Shown one piece after another: positions 37,887-50,091 of a stretch of DNA of 64,000 nucleotides. The stretch is from Pseudomonas reactans. GTDB lineage: Bacteria; Pseudomonadota; Gammaproteobacteria; Pseudomonadales; Pseudomonadaceae. The stretch lies in NCBI RefSeq assembly GCF_013385825.1, contig NZ_JACAPG010000003.1, positions 79,481 through 143,480 on the forward strand, written 5' to 3'. The position numbers were made by a program, and so were the translations under genes. Position 1 is the first letter of the stretch; each line of letters opens with the position of its first letter. The notes beneath the pieces are model-generated. The model saw only the letters and a list, made by a program, of their open reading frames with translations. It had not been told where the DNA came from and searched no databases.

Positions 37887-37917
37887 AAAAACGGCCTCCA
37901 CTAAGGGAGGCCGTTTT
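37887..37917 (-). terminator. Rho-independent terminator of gltA
   Basis: ACGGCCTCC and GGAGGCCGT arms with a six-base loop; on the minus strand the stem is followed by TTTTTATTT. It lies 20 bases behind the gltA stop. Confidence 0.93.
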
Positions 37918-37936
37918 CAGTGCAACTAAGCGAGGC

Positions 37937-39226
37937 TTACTTGCGATCTTCCAGCTGGGTGATGTCACGCGACTCGTAGCCGGTGTACAGCTGGCGTGGG
38001 CGGCCAATCTTGTACGGGCTGGAGAGCATTTCTTTCCAGTGGGAGATCCAGCCCACGGTCCGCGCCAGGGCGAAGATCACGGTGAACATGCTGGTTGGAA
38101 TGCCGATCGCCTTGAGGATGATCCCCGAGTAGAAGTCGACGTTCGGGTACAGCGAGCGTTCGATGAAGTACGGGTCGGTCAGGGCGATCTCTTCCAGGCG
38201 CATGGCCAGTTCGAGTTGCGGATCGTTCTTGATGCCCAGTTCCTTCAACACTTCGTCGCAGGTCTGCTTCATCACGGTGGCGCGCGGGTCGCGGTTCTTG
38301 TAGACCCGGTGACCGAAGCCCATCAACTTGAACGGATCGTTCTTGTCCTTGGCCTTGGCGATGAACTTGTCGATGTTCGAGACATCGCCGATTTCATCGA
38401 GCATGGTCAATACGGCTTCGTTCGCACCGCCGTGGGCAGGGCCCCACAGTGCGGCGATACCGGCTGCGATGCAGGCGAACGGGTTGGCACCCGACGAGCC
38501 GGCCAGGCGCACGGTAGAGGTCGAGGCGTTCTGTTCGTGGTCAGCGTGGAGGATGAAGATCCGGTCCATCGCCTTGGCAAGCGTCGGGCTGATCGGTTTG
38601 ATCTCGCACGGCGTGTTGAACATCATGTGCAGGAAGTTTTCCGCGTACGTCAGGTCGTTGCGCGGGTACATCATGGGTTGACCCATGGAGTACTTATAAA
38701 CCATTGCGGCCAGGGTCGGCATCTTGGCAACCAGACGGATCGCGGAGATTTCGCGATGCTGCGGGTTATTGATGTCGAGGGAGTCGTGATAGAAGGCCGA
38801 CAGGGCGCCAACCACACCGCACATGACGGCCATCGGGTGGGCGTCGCGACGGAAGCCGTTGAAGAAGGTCTTCAACTGCTCGTGAACCATGGTGTGGTTC
38901 TTCACGGTGCTGACGAACTGGGCTTTCTGCTCGGCTGTTGGCAATTCGCCATTTAGCAGCAGGTAGCAGGTTTCCAGGTAGTCCGATTTCTCAGCCAGTT
39001 GCTCGATCGGGTAGCCGCGATGCAGCAAAATGCCATTATCACCGTCGATGTAGGTGATCTTCGACTCGCAAGAGGCGGTCGACATGAAGCCTGGGTCGAA
39101 TGTGAAACGGCCCGTGGCCGTCAGGCCCCGTACGTCGATAACATCGGGACCAACGGTGCCGGTTAAAATGGGCAGCTCGACGGGGGCTGCGCCCTCGATG
39201 ATCAACTGCGCTTTTTTGTCAGCCAT
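37937..39226 (-). CDS. gltA: Citrate synthase
   Basis: Joins acetyl-CoA and oxaloacetate to citrate, the entry step of the TCA cycle. The 429-residue protein is of the type II (hexameric, Gram-negative) class. It has the catalytic histidine regions [13 protein letters not shown] and [13 protein letters not shown], and the aspartate segment [10 protein letters not shown] strong AGGAGG lies before the ATG at 39226. It is divergent from sdhCDAB with a 364-base control region between them. Confidence 0.97.
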   Translation of the reverse strand: MADKKAQLIIEGAAPVELPILTGTVGPDVIDVRGLTATGRFTFDPGFMSTASCESKITYIDGDNGILLHRGYPIEQLAEKSDYLETCYLLLNGELPTAEQKAQFVSTVKNHTMVHEQLKTFFNGFRRDAHPMAVMCGVVGALSAFYHDSLDINNPQHREISAIRLVAKMPTLAAMVYKYSMGQPMMYPRNDLTYAENFLHMMFNTPCEIKPISPTLAKAMDRIFILHADHEQNASTSTVRLAGSSGANPFACIAAGIAALWGPAHGGANEAVLTMLDEIGDVSNIDKFIAKAKDKNDPFKLMGFGHRVYKNRDPRATVMKQTCDEVLKELGIKNDPQLELAMRLEEIALTDPYFIERSLYPNVDFYSGIILKAIGIPTSMFTVIFALARTVGWISHWKEMLSSPYKIGRPRQLYTGYESRDITQLEDRK

Positions 39227-39284
39227 GTGGCCTCCTATTTATGCTTCAAATCATCAGACAGACCCCCCACGCAGGGCCCGCACC

Positions 39285-39312
39285 ACTATATTGATATAAA
39301 TCCAGATGTCAA
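39285..39312 (-). promoter_or_regulatory. Promoter of gltA
   Basis: On the minus strand, TTGACA (39307-39312) and TATAGT (39285-39290) with a 16-base spacer: a near-consensus sigma-70 promoter. Transcription should start near 39278, giving a leader of about 50 bases. Confidence 0.75.
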
Positions 39313-39426
39313 TTTGCCTAAAGTCTTGCAGCAGAAGGCTTTAACCGTACTTTTTCCTCGAAATTGCCTGCCATTTACGCCTTTTATTCCCCCAGCGCAA
39401 TCCGCTATTAGGGTGAGGAGTGCGCG

Positions 39427-39455
39427 TTGTCATTAGTAACCTAACTGTCTATACT
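39427..39455 (+). promoter_or_regulatory. Promoter of sdhCDAB
   Basis: TTGTCA (39427-39432) and TATACT (39450-39455) with a 17-base spacer, a strong sigma-70 match. The leader to the sdhC start is about 130 bases and is GC-skewed, with T-rich interruptions; it could hold regulatory RNA sites. No other gene is present in 39227-39590. Confidence 0.75.
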
Positions 39456-39590
39456 CGGCCACCGACCGCCAAGGGCTTTTGGGCTTGCTTTCATTGGGGG
39501 TCGCACTCCCTGGGTGGTGCTTACCTGACCAGTGCACTCCCCAACAACTTTGCCCTGATTGTTAGGGGCTCTTCAGTGTGAAAAAAAGCC

Positions 39591-39965
39591 GTGAATAGCC
39601 AACGACCTGTAAACCTAGACCTAAGGACCATCAAACTCCCCATCACCGGCGTTACGTCGTTCCTGCACCGTGTTTCCGGCATCATCCTGTTCCTGGGCTT
39701 GGGCATCATGCTTTATGCATTGAGCAAATCCCTGGGTTCCGAGGAAGGATACGCCGAGGTGAAGGCATGCTTGACCAGCCCGCTGGCCAAGTTCGTAGCA
39801 TGGGGCCTCCTGTCCGCTCTGCTGTATCACCTGGTTGCCGGTGTGCGCCACTTGATCATGGATGCGGGTATCGGTGAGACGCTGGAAGGCGGCCGCCTAG
39901 GCTCGAAAATCATCATCGCCATTTCCGTGGTGCTGATCGTTCTGGCAGGAGTTTGGATATGGTAA
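39591..39965 (+). CDS. sdhC: Succinate dehydrogenase cytochrome b556 subunit
   Basis: One of the two membrane anchors of complex II, binding haem b and ubiquinone. The 124-residue protein has the signature RPVNLDLRTIKLPITGVTSFLHRVSG and three membrane spans. The conserved histidines at 80 and 87 (YHLVAGVRHLIMD) correspond to the haem-ligand region. GTG at 39591 is the start; no ATG is available nearby. It overlaps sdhD by 7 bases. Confidence 0.94.
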   Translation: MNSQRPVNLDLRTIKLPITGVTSFLHRVSGIILFLGLGIMLYALSKSLGSEEGYAEVKACLTSPLAKFVAWGLLSALLYHLVAGVRHLIMDAGIGETLEGGRLGSKIIIAISVVLIVLAGVWIW

Positions 39966-40327
39966 CCAGCGTTACGAACCTTTCGCGTTCGGGCCTCTAT
40001 GACTGGATGGCACAGCGTGTGTCGGCGGTCGTTCTCGCGGCTTATTTCATTTTCCTGATCGGATACCTCGTCGCAAATCCAGGCATCAGCTATGAGCAAT
40101 GGCATGGCCTGTTTTCCCACAATGCGATGCGAATCTTCAGTCTGCTGGCCCTTGTAGCCCTGGGCGCACACGCCTGGGTTGGCATGTGGACCATCGCGAC
40201 CGACTACCTGACGCCGATGGCGCTGGGCAAGTCCGCGACAGCAGTACGTTTCCTCTTCCAGGCAGTCTGCGGCGTCGCGATGTTCGCTTACTTCGTCTGG
40301 GGTGTGCAGATTCTTTGGGGTATCTGA
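39959..40327 (+). CDS. sdhD: Succinate dehydrogenase membrane anchor subunit
   Basis: The second membrane anchor of complex II. The 122-residue protein shows GLYDWMAQRVSAVVL at the start, three hydrophobic spans and the HAWVGMWTIATDYL segment with the conserved histidine and quinone-site Tyr-region residue. ATG 39959 lies inside the end of sdhC, giving translational coupling. Confidence 0.94.
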   Translation: MVTSVTNLSRSGLYDWMAQRVSAVVLAAYFIFLIGYLVANPGISYEQWHGLFSHNAMRIFSLLALVALGAHAWVGMWTIATDYLTPMALGKSATAVRFLFQAVCGVAMFAYFVWGVQILWGI

Positions 40328-40330
40328 TTC

Positions 40331-42103
40331 ATGGCTAACATTCCAACTATTTCATTCGACGCCATCATCATTGGTGGCGGCGGCGCTGGCATGCGCGCTG
40401 CGCTGCAGCTGGCCCAGGGCGGTCACAAGACTGCCGTGATCACCAAGGTATTCCCGACCCGTTCCCACACCGTATCGGCCCAGGGTGGCATCACCTGCGC
40501 CATCGCCTCCGCCGACCCGAACGATGACTGGCGCTGGCACATGTACGATACCGTCAAGGGTTCCGACTACATCGGTGACCAGGACGCTATCGAATACATG
40601 TGTCAGGAAGGCCCTGCCGCGGTGTTCGAGCTGGACCACATGGGTCTGCCGTTCTCGCGTACCGAGCAAGGTCGCATCTACCAGCGCCCGTTCGGCGGTC
40701 AGTCGAAGGATTACGGTAAAGGCGGGCAGGCTGCCCGTACCTGCGCCGCTTCCGACCGTACCGGTCACGCGCTGCTGCACACCCTTTATCAGGGCAACCT
40801 GAAAGCCGGTACCACGTTCCTGAACGAGTACTATGCGGTCGACCTGGTGAAAAACGCCCAGGGCGAATTCGTCGGTGTGATCGCTATCTGCATCGAAACC
40901 GGTGAAACCACCTATATCCGCGCCAAGGCTACCGTGCTGGCGACGGGCGGTGCAGGCCGTATCTACGCGTCGACCACCAATGCCCTGATCAACACCGGTG
41001 ACGGTGTCGGCATGGCACTGCGTGCTGGCGTACCGGTGCAAGACATCGAAATGTGGCAGTTCCACCCGACCGGTATCGCCGGCGCTGGTGTACTGGTTAC
41101 AGAAGGTTGCCGTGGTGAAGGTGGTTACCTGATCAACAAGCACGGCGAGCGTTTCATGGAGCGTTACGCTCCGAACGCGAAAGACCTGGCGGGTCGTGAC
41201 GTTGTGGCTCGTTCGATGGTTAAAGAGATCATTGCCGGCAACGGCTGTGGCCCGAATGGCGACCACGTGCTGCTCAAGCTCGATCACCTCGGCGAAGAAG
41301 TACTGCACAGCCGTCTGCCAGGTATCTGTGAGCTGTCCAAGACCTTTGCTCACGTTGACCCGGTGGTTGCTCCGGTGCCGGTTGTTCCGACTTGCCACTA
41401 CATGATGGGCGGCGTGCCGACCAACATCCATGGTCAGGCGATCACCCAGAACGCCGAAGGCCAGGACGAAATCATCCATGGTCTGTTCGCCGTAGGCGAA
41501 GTGGCTTGCGTATCGGTACACGGTGCCAACCGTCTGGGTGGCAACTCGCTGCTCGACCTGGTGGTATTCGGTCGTGCTGCTGGCCTGCACCTGGAAAAAG
41601 CGCTGACCGACGGCATCGAATACGATGACGCCACCGACGCCAACATCGAAGCTGCCCTGGCTCGCCTGAACGCTCTGAACGAGCGCACTGATGGCGAAGA
41701 CGTGGCGACCCTGCGTCGCGAGCTGCAAAGCTGCATGCAGAACTACTTCGGTGTATTCCGTACCGGCGAATACATGCAGAAGGGCATCGCCCAGCTGGCT
41801 GACCTGCGCAAGCGCATCGCCAACGTCAAGATCAACGATAAGAGCCAGGCGTTCAACACCGCTCGTATCGAAGCCCTTGAACTGCAAAACCTGCTGGAAG
41901 TGGCTGAAGCGACTGCAATCGCTGCCGAGGTTCGTAAAGAATCCCGTGGTGCCCACGCCCGTGAAGACTTTGAAGACCGCGACGACGAAAACTGGTTGTG
42001 CCACACCCTGTACTTCCCGGGTGACAAGCGCGTAACCAAGCGTGCCGTGAACTTCTCGCCGAAGACGGTTCCGACGTTTGAACCGAAGATTCGGACTTAC
42101 TAA
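40331..42103 (+). CDS. sdhA: Succinate dehydrogenase flavoprotein subunit
   Basis: Oxidises succinate to fumarate at the inner face of the membrane. The 590-residue protein has the FAD-binding [14 protein letters not shown] near residue 15, the covalent flavin histidine in [10 protein letters not shown] (His-46), a substrate-site [11 protein letters not shown] segment and the RxLGGNS-type [16 protein letters not shown]. All catalytic regions are intact. It begins three bases after sdhD. Confidence 0.98.
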   Translation: MANIPTISFDAIIIGGGGAGMRAALQLAQGGHKTAVITKVFPTRSHTVSAQGGITCAIASADPNDDWRWHMYDTVKGSDYIGDQDAIEYMCQEGPAAVFELDHMGLPFSRTEQGRIYQRPFGGQSKDYGKGGQAARTCAASDRTGHALLHTLYQGNLKAGTTFLNEYYAVDLVKNAQGEFVGVIAICIETGETTYIRAKATVLATGGAGRIYASTTNALINTGDGVGMALRAGVPVQDIEMWQFHPTGIAGAGVLVTEGCRGEGGYLINKHGERFMERYAPNAKDLAGRDVVARSMVKEIIAGNGCGPNGDHVLLKLDHLGEEVLHSRLPGICELSKTFAHVDPVVAPVPVVPTCHYMMGGVPTNIHGQAITQNAEGQDEIIHGLFAVGEVACVSVHGANRLGGNSLLDLVVFGRAAGLHLEKALTDGIEYDDATDANIEAALARLNALNERTDGEDVATLRRELQSCMQNYFGVFRTGEYMQKGIAQLADLRKRIANVKINDKSQAFNTARIEALELQNLLEVAEATAIAAEVRKESRGAHAREDFEDRDDENWLCHTLYFPGDKRVTKRAVNFSPKTVPTFEPKIRTY

Positions 42104-42114
42104 GGGTGGCTGCC

Positions 42115-42819
42115 ATGTTGAAAGTCAGTGTTTATCGTTACAACCCTGATCAGGACGCTGCGCCGTTCATGCAGGAATTCCAGGTCGATACCGGTGGTAA
42201 AGACCTGATGGTGCTGGATGTATTGGCACTGATCAAAGAGCAGGACGAAGGTTTCTCCTATCGTCGCTCTTGCCGTGAAGGTGTGTGCGGTTCCGACGGC
42301 ATGAACATCAACGGCAAAAACGGCCTAGCGTGCATCACGCCGCTGTCCGCCGTGGTCAAAGGCAACAAGCTGATCGTTCGTCCTCTGCCAGGTTTGCCGG
42401 TTATCCGTGACCTGGTCGTCGATATGAGCATCTTCTACAAGCAATACGAGAAAGTTAAGCCGTTCCTGCAGAACGACACGCCGGCTCCGGCCATCGAGCG
42501 TCTGCAGTCCCCGGAAGAGCGCGAGAAGCTCGACGGTCTGTACGAGTGCATCCTGTGCGCTTGCTGCTCGACCTCTTGCCCGTCCTTCTGGTGGAACCCG
42601 GACAAGTTCCTGGGTCCAGCTGCCCTGCTGCAAGCGTACCGCTTCCTGGCAGACAGCCGTGACACCAAGACGTCCGAGCGTCTGGCTTCGCTGGATGACC
42701 CGTTCAGCGTATTCCGCTGCCGCGGGATCATGAACTGCGTCAACGTATGTCCCAAAGGCCTGAACCCGACTAAGGCCATTGGTCACATCCGTAACATGCT
42801 GCTGCAGAGCGGCGTGTAA
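42115..42819 (+). CDS. sdhB: Succinate dehydrogenase iron-sulfur subunit
   Basis: Passes electrons from FAD to ubiquinone. The 234-residue protein has the plant-ferredoxin 2Fe-2S ligands (Cys-53, Cys-58, Cys-73 with Asp at the third position) and two further cysteine clusters, CILCACCSTSCP and CRGIMNCVNVCPKGLNP, for the 4Fe-4S and 3Fe-4S centres. The ATG at 42115 gives the usual MLKVSVYRYNP start. Confidence 0.97.
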   Translation: MLKVSVYRYNPDQDAAPFMQEFQVDTGGKDLMVLDVLALIKEQDEGFSYRRSCREGVCGSDGMNINGKNGLACITPLSAVVKGNKLIVRPLPGLPVIRDLVVDMSIFYKQYEKVKPFLQNDTPAPAIERLQSPEEREKLDGLYECILCACCSTSCPSFWWNPDKFLGPAALLQAYRFLADSRDTKTSERLASLDDPFSVFRCRGIMNCVNVCPKGLNPTKAIGHIRNMLLQSGV

Positions 42820-42860
42820 CCGACGTTGTAGTAAAGGCAGGACCGTTGTGCCCGTAAATG

Positions 42861-42894
42861 CTACGGCGCAGGCTTCAACCGGCGCCGTAGTTTT
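42861..42894 (+). terminator. Terminator-like hairpin after sdhB
   Basis: CTACGGCGC and GCGCCGTAG arms (perfect 9 bp) around a 12-base loop, then TTTT. It may partly separate sdhCDAB from the sucA operon transcripts. Confidence 0.75.
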
Positions 42895-42957
42895 AACTTG
42901 AGCAGCGACTTACAAAGCCGCGGCTCTTATTTTGAAGAAATGAGACAAGCAGGGGCA

Positions 42958-42975
42958 TTCGGGTTGGTACCCGAA
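42958..42975. other. Perfect inverted repeat in the sucA leader
   Basis: TTCGGGT, TGGT, ACCCGAA: 7-bp arms and 4-base loop, about 107 bases before the sucA ATG. No T-run follows, so it is not a terminator. It may be an operator or a leader hairpin. Confidence 0.4.
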
Positions 42976-43081
42976 CTATCAGCGTGATCCTAAGTGGCTT
43001 GTTTTGGTCGCTGCACTTGGCCTTTTGCAAGCAAACTCGGTGTTTTCGCCGGTGGTGTCCCCAAATCGAGGGTGACCAAGC

Positions 43082-45913
43082 ATGCAAGAAAGCGTGATGC
43101 AGCGCATGTGGAACAGCGGCTATCTTTCAGGTGGTAACGCTGCCTATGTGGAAGAGCTTTATGAGCTCTACCTGCACGACCCTAACGCTGTGCCAGAAGA
43201 ATGGCGCACCAAATTTCAGACGTTGTCTTCAGACGGCAACGCTGCCACCGATGTATCGCACGCCACAATTCGCGATCAGTTTGTGCTGCTGGCAAAGAAC
43301 CAGCGCCGCGCCCAACCGGTTTCCGCCGGCAGCGTGAGCAGTGAGCACGAGAAGAAGCAAGTTGAAGTATTGCGACTGATCCAGGCCTACCGGATGCGCG
43401 GCCACCAGGCGGCCCAGCTTGACCCGCTGGGGCTCTGGCAGCGTCCTGCACCTGCTGACCTGTCGATCAATCATTACGGCTTGACCAATGCCGATCTTGA
43501 TACGACCTTCCGTGCCGGCGACCTGTTCATCGGCAAAGAGGAAGCGAGCCTACGCGAAATTCACGAAGCGTTGCAGCAGACATATTGCCGCACCATCGGC
43601 GCTGAGTTCACGCACATCACCGATTCCGAGCAACGCCACTGGTTCCAGCATCGCCTGGAAGGTGTGCGTGGTCGTCCGGTATTGTCCGCTGACGTACGCA
43701 GCCACCTGCTTGAGCGCGTAACCGCTGCCGAAGGCCTGGAAAAATACCTGGGTACCAAATACCCGGGCACCAAGCGTTTCGGCCTGGAAGGCGGCGAAAG
43801 CCTGATCCCGATGCTCGACGAGCTGATCCAGCGTTCCGGTTCCTACGGCACCAAGGAAATCGTGATCGGCATGGCCCACCGTGGTCGCCTGAACGTGTTG
43901 GTCAACACCTTCGGCAAGAACCCGCGTGAGCTGTTCGACGAGTTCGAAGGCAAGAAGAAGGTCGAGCTGGGTTCCGGTGACGTTAAATACCACCAGGGCT
44001 TCTCGTCCAACGTGATGACCACCGGCGGTGAAGTTCACCTGGCCATGGCCTTCAACCCATCCCACCTGGAAATCGTTTCTCCAGTGGTCGAGGGTTCGGT
44101 CCGTGCTCGCCAGGATCGTCGTAACGACACCACCGGTGAAAAAGTCCTGCCAATTTCCATCCACGGTGACGCGGCATTCGCCGGTCAGGGCGTGGTCCTG
44201 GAAACGTTCCAGATGTCGCAGACCCGCGGCTTCAAGACGGGCGGTACCGTTCACATCGTCATCAACAACCAGGTTGGCTTCACCATTAGCAACCCGCTGG
44301 ATGCGCGCTCCACTGAGTACGCGACCGACGTTGCCAAGATGATCCAGGCGCCGATCCTCCATGTGAATGGCGATGATCCGGAAGCTGTGTTGTTCGTGAC
44401 CCAGTTGGCCATTGACTACCGCATGCAGTTCAAGCGTGACGTGGTGATCGACCTGGTCTGCTACCGTCGTCGCGGTCACAACGAAGCGGATGAGCCTAGC
44501 GGCACCCAGCCGTTGATGTACCAGCAAATCACCAAGCAGCGCACCACCCGTGAGTTGTACGCCGAAAGCCTGACCAAGGCCGGTGTGGTTGACGATGCGC
44601 GTGTTCAGGCCAAGGTCGATGAATACCGCAACGCGCTGGACAATGGTCTGCACGTTGTAAAAAGCCTGGTTAAAGAGCCGAACAAAGAGCTGTTCGTGGA
44701 CTGGCGTCCTTACCTGGGCCATGCCTGGACTGCGCGTCACGACACTTCGTTCGATCTGAAAACCCTGCAGGAATTGTCCGCCAAGCTGCTGGAAATCCCG
44801 GAAGGCTTCGTGGTTCAGCGCCAGGTTGCGAAGATTTACGAAGACCGTCAGAAGATGCAAGCCGGCGGCCTGCCGATCAACTGGGGTTACGCCGAAACCA
44901 TGGCGTACGCGACCCTGGCGTTCGAAGGTCACCCGATCCGCATGACCGGCCAGGACATCGGCCGTGGTACGTTCTCGCACCGTCACGCGGTATTGCACAA
45001 CCAGAAAGACGCGGGCACCTACATCCCGTTGCAGAACCTGTACGAAGGCCAGCCACGTTTCGACCTGTACGATTCGTTCCTGTCCGAGGAAGCGGTTCTG
45101 GCGTTCGAATACGGTTACTCGACCACCACGCCAAACGCGCTGGTGATCTGGGAAGCCCAGTTCGGCGACTTCGCCAACGGCGCCCAAGTGGTCATCGACC
45201 AGTTCATCACCAGCGGCGAGCACAAGTGGGGCCGCCTGTGCGGTCTGACCATGCTGCTGCCACACGGTTATGAAGGTCAGGGTCCTGAGCACTCCTCGGC
45301 CCGTCTGGAGCGTTACCTGCAGCTGTGCGCCGAGCACAACATCCAGGTGTGCGTGCCGACTACTCCGGCCCAGATCTACCACTTGCTGCGTCGCCAGGTG
45401 ATCCGCCCGTTGCGCAAGCCGCTGGTAGTGCTGACACCGAAGTCGCTGTTGCGTCATAAATTGGCCATCTCGACCCTGGAAGATCTGGCGGATGGTTCGT
45501 TCCAGACCGTGATCCCGGAAATCGACACACTGGATGCGGCCAAGGTTACTCGCCTGGTCCTGTGCAGCGGCAAGGTCTACTACGACCTGCTGGAAAAACG
45601 TCGTGCCGAAGGCCGCGAAGACATCGCCATCGTGCGTATCGAGCAGCTTTACCCGTTCCCGGAAGACGACCTGATGGAGGCCATCGCGCCTTACACCAAC
45701 CTCACCAACGTGGTGTGGTGCCAGGAAGAACCGATGAACCAGGGCGCGTGGTACAGCAGCCAGCATCACCTGCGTCGCAGCATGGGTAACCACAACAAGG
45801 CGCTGAACCTGGAGTACGCCGGTCGCGATGCTTCTGCTGCACCTGCATGTGGTTATGCGTCGATGCACGCCGAGCAGCAGGAAAAACTGCTGCAAGATGC
45901 TTTCACTGTTTAA
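43082..45913 (+). CDS. sucA: 2-oxoglutarate dehydrogenase E1 component
   Basis: Decarboxylates 2-oxoglutarate with thiamine diphosphate, as the first part of the oxoglutarate dehydrogenase complex. The 943-residue protein has the N-terminal YxNSGYLSGGNAAYVEELY-like segment that binds E2, the IVIGMAHRGRLNVL motif, the ThDP-fold HGDAAFAGQGVV followed by IVINNQVGFT, and a transketolase-like C-terminal half (GQDIGRGTFSHRHAVLH). GAGGGTGA precedes the ATG at 43082. It starts the sucAB-lpd-sucCD operon. Confidence 0.98.
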   Translation: MQESVMQRMWNSGYLSGGNAAYVEELYELYLHDPNAVPEEWRTKFQTLSSDGNAATDVSHATIRDQFVLLAKNQRRAQPVSAGSVSSEHEKKQVEVLRLIQAYRMRGHQAAQLDPLGLWQRPAPADLSINHYGLTNADLDTTFRAGDLFIGKEEASLREIHEALQQTYCRTIGAEFTHITDSEQRHWFQHRLEGVRGRPVLSADVRSHLLERVTAAEGLEKYLGTKYPGTKRFGLEGGESLIPMLDELIQRSGSYGTKEIVIGMAHRGRLNVLVNTFGKNPRELFDEFEGKKKVELGSGDVKYHQGFSSNVMTTGGEVHLAMAFNPSHLEIVSPVVEGSVRARQDRRNDTTGEKVLPISIHGDAAFAGQGVVLETFQMSQTRGFKTGGTVHIVINNQVGFTISNPLDARSTEYATDVAKMIQAPILHVNGDDPEAVLFVTQLAIDYRMQFKRDVVIDLVCYRRRGHNEADEPSGTQPLMYQQITKQRTTRELYAESLTKAGVVDDARVQAKVDEYRNALDNGLHVVKSLVKEPNKELFVDWRPYLGHAWTARHDTSFDLKTLQELSAKLLEIPEGFVVQRQVAKIYEDRQKMQAGGLPINWGYAETMAYATLAFEGHPIRMTGQDIGRGTFSHRHAVLHNQKDAGTYIPLQNLYEGQPRFDLYDSFLSEEAVLAFEYGYSTTTPNALVIWEAQFGDFANGAQVVIDQFITSGEHKWGRLCGLTMLLPHGYEGQGPEHSSARLERYLQLCAEHNIQVCVPTTPAQIYHLLRRQVIRPLRKPLVVLTPKSLLRHKLAISTLEDLADGSFQTVIPEIDTLDAAKVTRLVLCSGKVYYDLLEKRRAEGREDIAIVRIEQLYPFPEDDLMEAIAPYTNLTNVVWCQEEPMNQGAWYSSQHHLRRSMGNHNKALNLEYAGRDASAAPACGYASMHAEQQEKLLQDAFTV

Positions 45914-45957
45914 CGCCTTCGCGCTGACTGAAACCGAATTTTAAGGACACACAGATA

Positions 45958-47184
45958 ATGGCTATCGAAATCAAAGCCCCGTCATTCCCGGAATCGGTTG
46001 CCGATGGCACCGTTGCCACTTGGCACAAGAAACCAGGCGACGCTGTAAAGCGTGATGACCTGATCGTTGACATCGAGACCGACAAAGTCGTTCTGGAAGT
46101 GTTGGCCGAAGCTGACGGCGTGCTGGGCGCAATCGTTGCTGAAGAAGGCGCTACCGTTCTGTCGAACCAGGTACTGGGCTCGATCGAAGAGGGCAGCGCT
46201 GCTGCCGCTGCTCCTGCTCCTGCTGCTGCACCGGCAGCCGCCGCTGCCCCTGCCGCCGCTCCGGCTGCTGGCGCTGAAGACCCGATCGCTGCACCGGCTG
46301 CCCGTCAGTTGGCTGAAGAGAACGGCATCAACCTGGCGTCCGTCAAAGGCACTGGCAAAGACGGTCGCATCACCAAGGAAGATGTGGTTGCTGCTGTTGA
46401 AGCCAAGAAAAACGCTCCAGCTGCCGCACCTGCCAAGGCTGCTGCCCCGGCTGCCGCTGCTCCTGTGTTCGCCGCTGGCGACCGCACCGAGAAGCGCGTT
46501 CCGATGACTCGCGTACGTGCCACCGTGGCCAAGCGTCTGGTTGAAGCACAGTCGAACATGGCGATGCTGACCACCTTCAACGAAGTCGACATGACCGAAG
46601 TCATGGCCCTGCGTTCGAAGTACAAGGATCTGTTCGAGAAGTCCCACAACGGCGTGCGCCTGGGCTTCATGTCCTTCTTCGTGAAAGCGGCCACCGAAGC
46701 GCTGAAACGCTTCCCGGCTGTCAACGCTTCCATCGACGGTGGCGACATCGTTTACCATGGCTACGCAGACGTCGGCGTTGCCGTGTCCAGCGACCGTGGC
46801 CTGGTGGTGCCGGTACTGCGTAACGCCGAACTGATGAGCCTGGCTGAAATCGAGGGCGGCATCGCCGGCTTCGGCAAGAAAGCCCGTGACGGCAAGCTGA
46901 CCATCGACGAGATGACCGGCGGTACCTTCACCATCACCAACGGTGGTACCTTCGGTTCGATGATGTCGACGCCGATCGTCAACCCACCACAAGCGGCAAT
47001 CCTGGGCATGCACAACATCATCCAGCGTCCGATGGCCATCAACGGCCAAGTCGTGATCCGCCCAATGATGTATCTGGCGCTGTCGTACGATCACCGCCTG
47101 ATCGATGGTAAAGAAGCCGTGACTTTCCTGGTGACCATCAAGAACCTGCTGGAAGACCCGGCTCGTCTGTTGCTGGATATCTGA
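45958..47184 (+). CDS. sucB: Dihydrolipoyl succinyltransferase (E2 of 2-oxoglutarate dehydrogenase)
   Basis: Transfers the succinyl group to CoA and forms the core of the complex. The 408-residue protein has one lipoyl domain with Lys-43 in [10 protein letters not shown], an Ala/Pro-rich flexible linker, a peripheral-subunit-binding domain ([15 protein letters not shown]), a second Ala/Pro linker and the catalytic domain with the SYDHRLIDG motif (His-379, Asp-383). AAGGACAC precedes the ATG. Confidence 0.98.
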   Translation: MAIEIKAPSFPESVADGTVATWHKKPGDAVKRDDLIVDIETDKVVLEVLAEADGVLGAIVAEEGATVLSNQVLGSIEEGSAAAAAPAPAAAPAAAAAPAAAPAAGAEDPIAAPAARQLAEENGINLASVKGTGKDGRITKEDVVAAVEAKKNAPAAAPAKAAAPAAAAPVFAAGDRTEKRVPMTRVRATVAKRLVEAQSNMAMLTTFNEVDMTEVMALRSKYKDLFEKSHNGVRLGFMSFFVKAATEALKRFPAVNASIDGGDIVYHGYADVGVAVSSDRGLVVPVLRNAELMSLAEIEGGIAGFGKKARDGKLTIDEMTGGTFTITNGGTFGSMMSTPIVNPPQAAILGMHNIIQRPMAINGQVVIRPMMYLALSYDHRLIDGKEAVTFLVTIKNLLEDPARLLLDI

Positions 47185-47188
47185 TTGA

Positions 47189-48720
<1,532 letters not shown>

Positions 48721-48749
48721 GCGAGATAATAAGAAACCACGGCGGAGTT

Positions 48750-48823
48750 GCCCGTCGTGAGCCTTGCGCGCAAGACTCACCGCGGAATATCCGCTGGACG
48801 CAGTCTTGCGCAGCTTTACGGGC
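48750..48823. other. Large nested hairpin in the lpd-sucC intergenic region
   Basis: Three stems lie inside one another: outer GCCCGT (48750-48755) / ACGGGC (48818-48823), middle GCGCAAGACT (48768-48777) / AGTCTTGCGC (48802-48811), and an inner GCGG / CCGC around an AATAT loop. The two longer stems are perfect. No T-run follows. It is a likely mRNA-processing, stabilising or attenuation element before sucCD. Confidence 0.7.
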
Positions 48824-48924
48824 CTTGAGCCCCGCAAGTTGCGCAAGCAGCAGTCACAGGTGGCGCGGCACTCATAATGAGCGCAGCGCCGAATGCGCAG
48901 TACCTAACGAAGACGGTAAAAAGC

Positions 48925-50091
48925 ATGAATCTTCACGAGTATCAGGGTAAGCAGCTGTTCGCTGAATACGGCCTGCCAGTTTCCAAGGGCTACGCAGTAG
49001 ACACCCCGGAAGCAGCAGCAGAAGCTTGCGACAAAATCGGCGGCAGCGAGTGGGTTGTCAAAGCCCAGGTCCACGCTGGTGGTCGCGGTAAAGCGGGCGG
49101 CGTTAAGCTGGTTCGCAGCAAAGAAGACGCCAAGGCCTTCGCACAGCAGTGGCTGGGCAAGCGTCTGGTGACTTACCAGACTGATGCCAATGGCCAGCCA
49201 GTCACCAAGATCCTGGTTGAATCGTGCACTGATATCGCTAAAGAGCTGTACCTGGGCGCTGTCGTTGACCGTTCGAGCCGTCGCATCGTGTTCATGGCTT
49301 CCACCGAAGGTGGCGTGGACATTGAGAAGATCGCCGAAGAAACCCCAGAAAAAATTCTGAAAGCCACTATCGATCCACTGGTTGGCGCTCAGCCATTCCA
49401 GGGTCGCGAGCTGGCTTTCCAGCTGGGCCTGGAGGGCAAGCAAGTTGCCCAGTTCGCCAAGATCTTCGTCGGTCTGGCCAAACTGTTCCAGGATCACGAT
49501 CTGGCCCTGCTGGAAGTGAACCCGCTGGTGATCAAGGCTGACGGCGATCTGCACTGCCTGGACGCCAAGATCAACATCGACGCCAACGCCATGTACCGTC
49601 AGCCTAAGCTGAAGACTTTCCACGATCCGTCGCAAGACGATCCGCGCGAAGCGCACGCTGCCAAGTTCGAGCTGAACTACGTAGCCCTGGAAGGCAACAT
49701 CGGTTGCATGGTCAACGGTGCTGGCCTGGCCATGGGTACCATGGACATCGTCAACCTGCATGGCGGCAAACCAGCCAACTTCCTCGACGTGGGCGGTGGT
49801 GCTACCAAAGAACGCGTTACCGAAGCTTTCAAGATCATCCTGTCCGACTCCAACGTCGCTGCAGTACTGGTCAACATCTTCGGCGGCATCGTTCGTTGCG
49901 ACATGATTGCCGAAGGCATCATCGGTGCAGTGAAAGAAGTTGGCGTTAAAATCCCGGTTGTTGTTCGCCTCGAAGGTAACAACGCTGAACTGGGCGCTAA
50001 AGTACTGGCAGAAAGCGGTTTGAACATCATCGCGGCTACCAGCCTGACCGACGCTGCTCAACAAGTTGTCAAAGCTGCGGAGGGCAAATAA
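48925..50091 (+). CDS. sucC: Succinyl-CoA synthetase beta subunit
   Basis: With SucD it converts succinyl-CoA to succinate with formation of a nucleoside triphosphate. The 388-residue protein starts [16 protein letters not shown] (ATP-grasp domain), carries the [18 protein letters not shown] nucleotide-binding segment cut short here, and ends with a ligase domain containing [16 protein letters not shown]. The ATG at 48925 is the family start; an upstream in-frame ATG at 48877 is not conserved. It overlaps sucD by one base. Confidence 0.97.
   Translation: MNLHEYQGKQLFAEYGLPVSKGYAVDTPEAAAEACDKIGGSEWVVKAQVHAGGRGKAGGVKLVRSKEDAKAFAQQWLGKRLVTYQTDANGQPVTKILVESCTDIAKELYLGAVVDRSSRRIVFMASTEGGVDIEKIAEETPEKILKATIDPLVGAQPFQGRELAFQLGLEGKQVAQFAKIFVGLAKLFQDHDLALLEVNPLVIKADGDLHCLDAKINIDANAMYRQPKLKTFHDPSQDDPREAHAAKFELNYVALEGNIGCMVNGAGLAMGTMDIVNLHGGKPANFLDVGGGATKERVTEAFKIILSDSNVAAVLVNIFGGIVRCDMIAEGIIGAVKEVGVKIPVVVRLEGNNAELGAKVLAESGLNIIAATSLTDAAQQVVKAAEGK

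Noticed and set aside
43550..45895. 781-codon open frame antisense to sucA
   Set aside because: Same codon-bias effect; sucA is full length and certain.
48750..48823. Rho-independent terminator before sucCD
   Set aside because: The stems are strong but no T-run follows, and sucCD has no obvious promoter of its own, so it is listed as a hairpin only.
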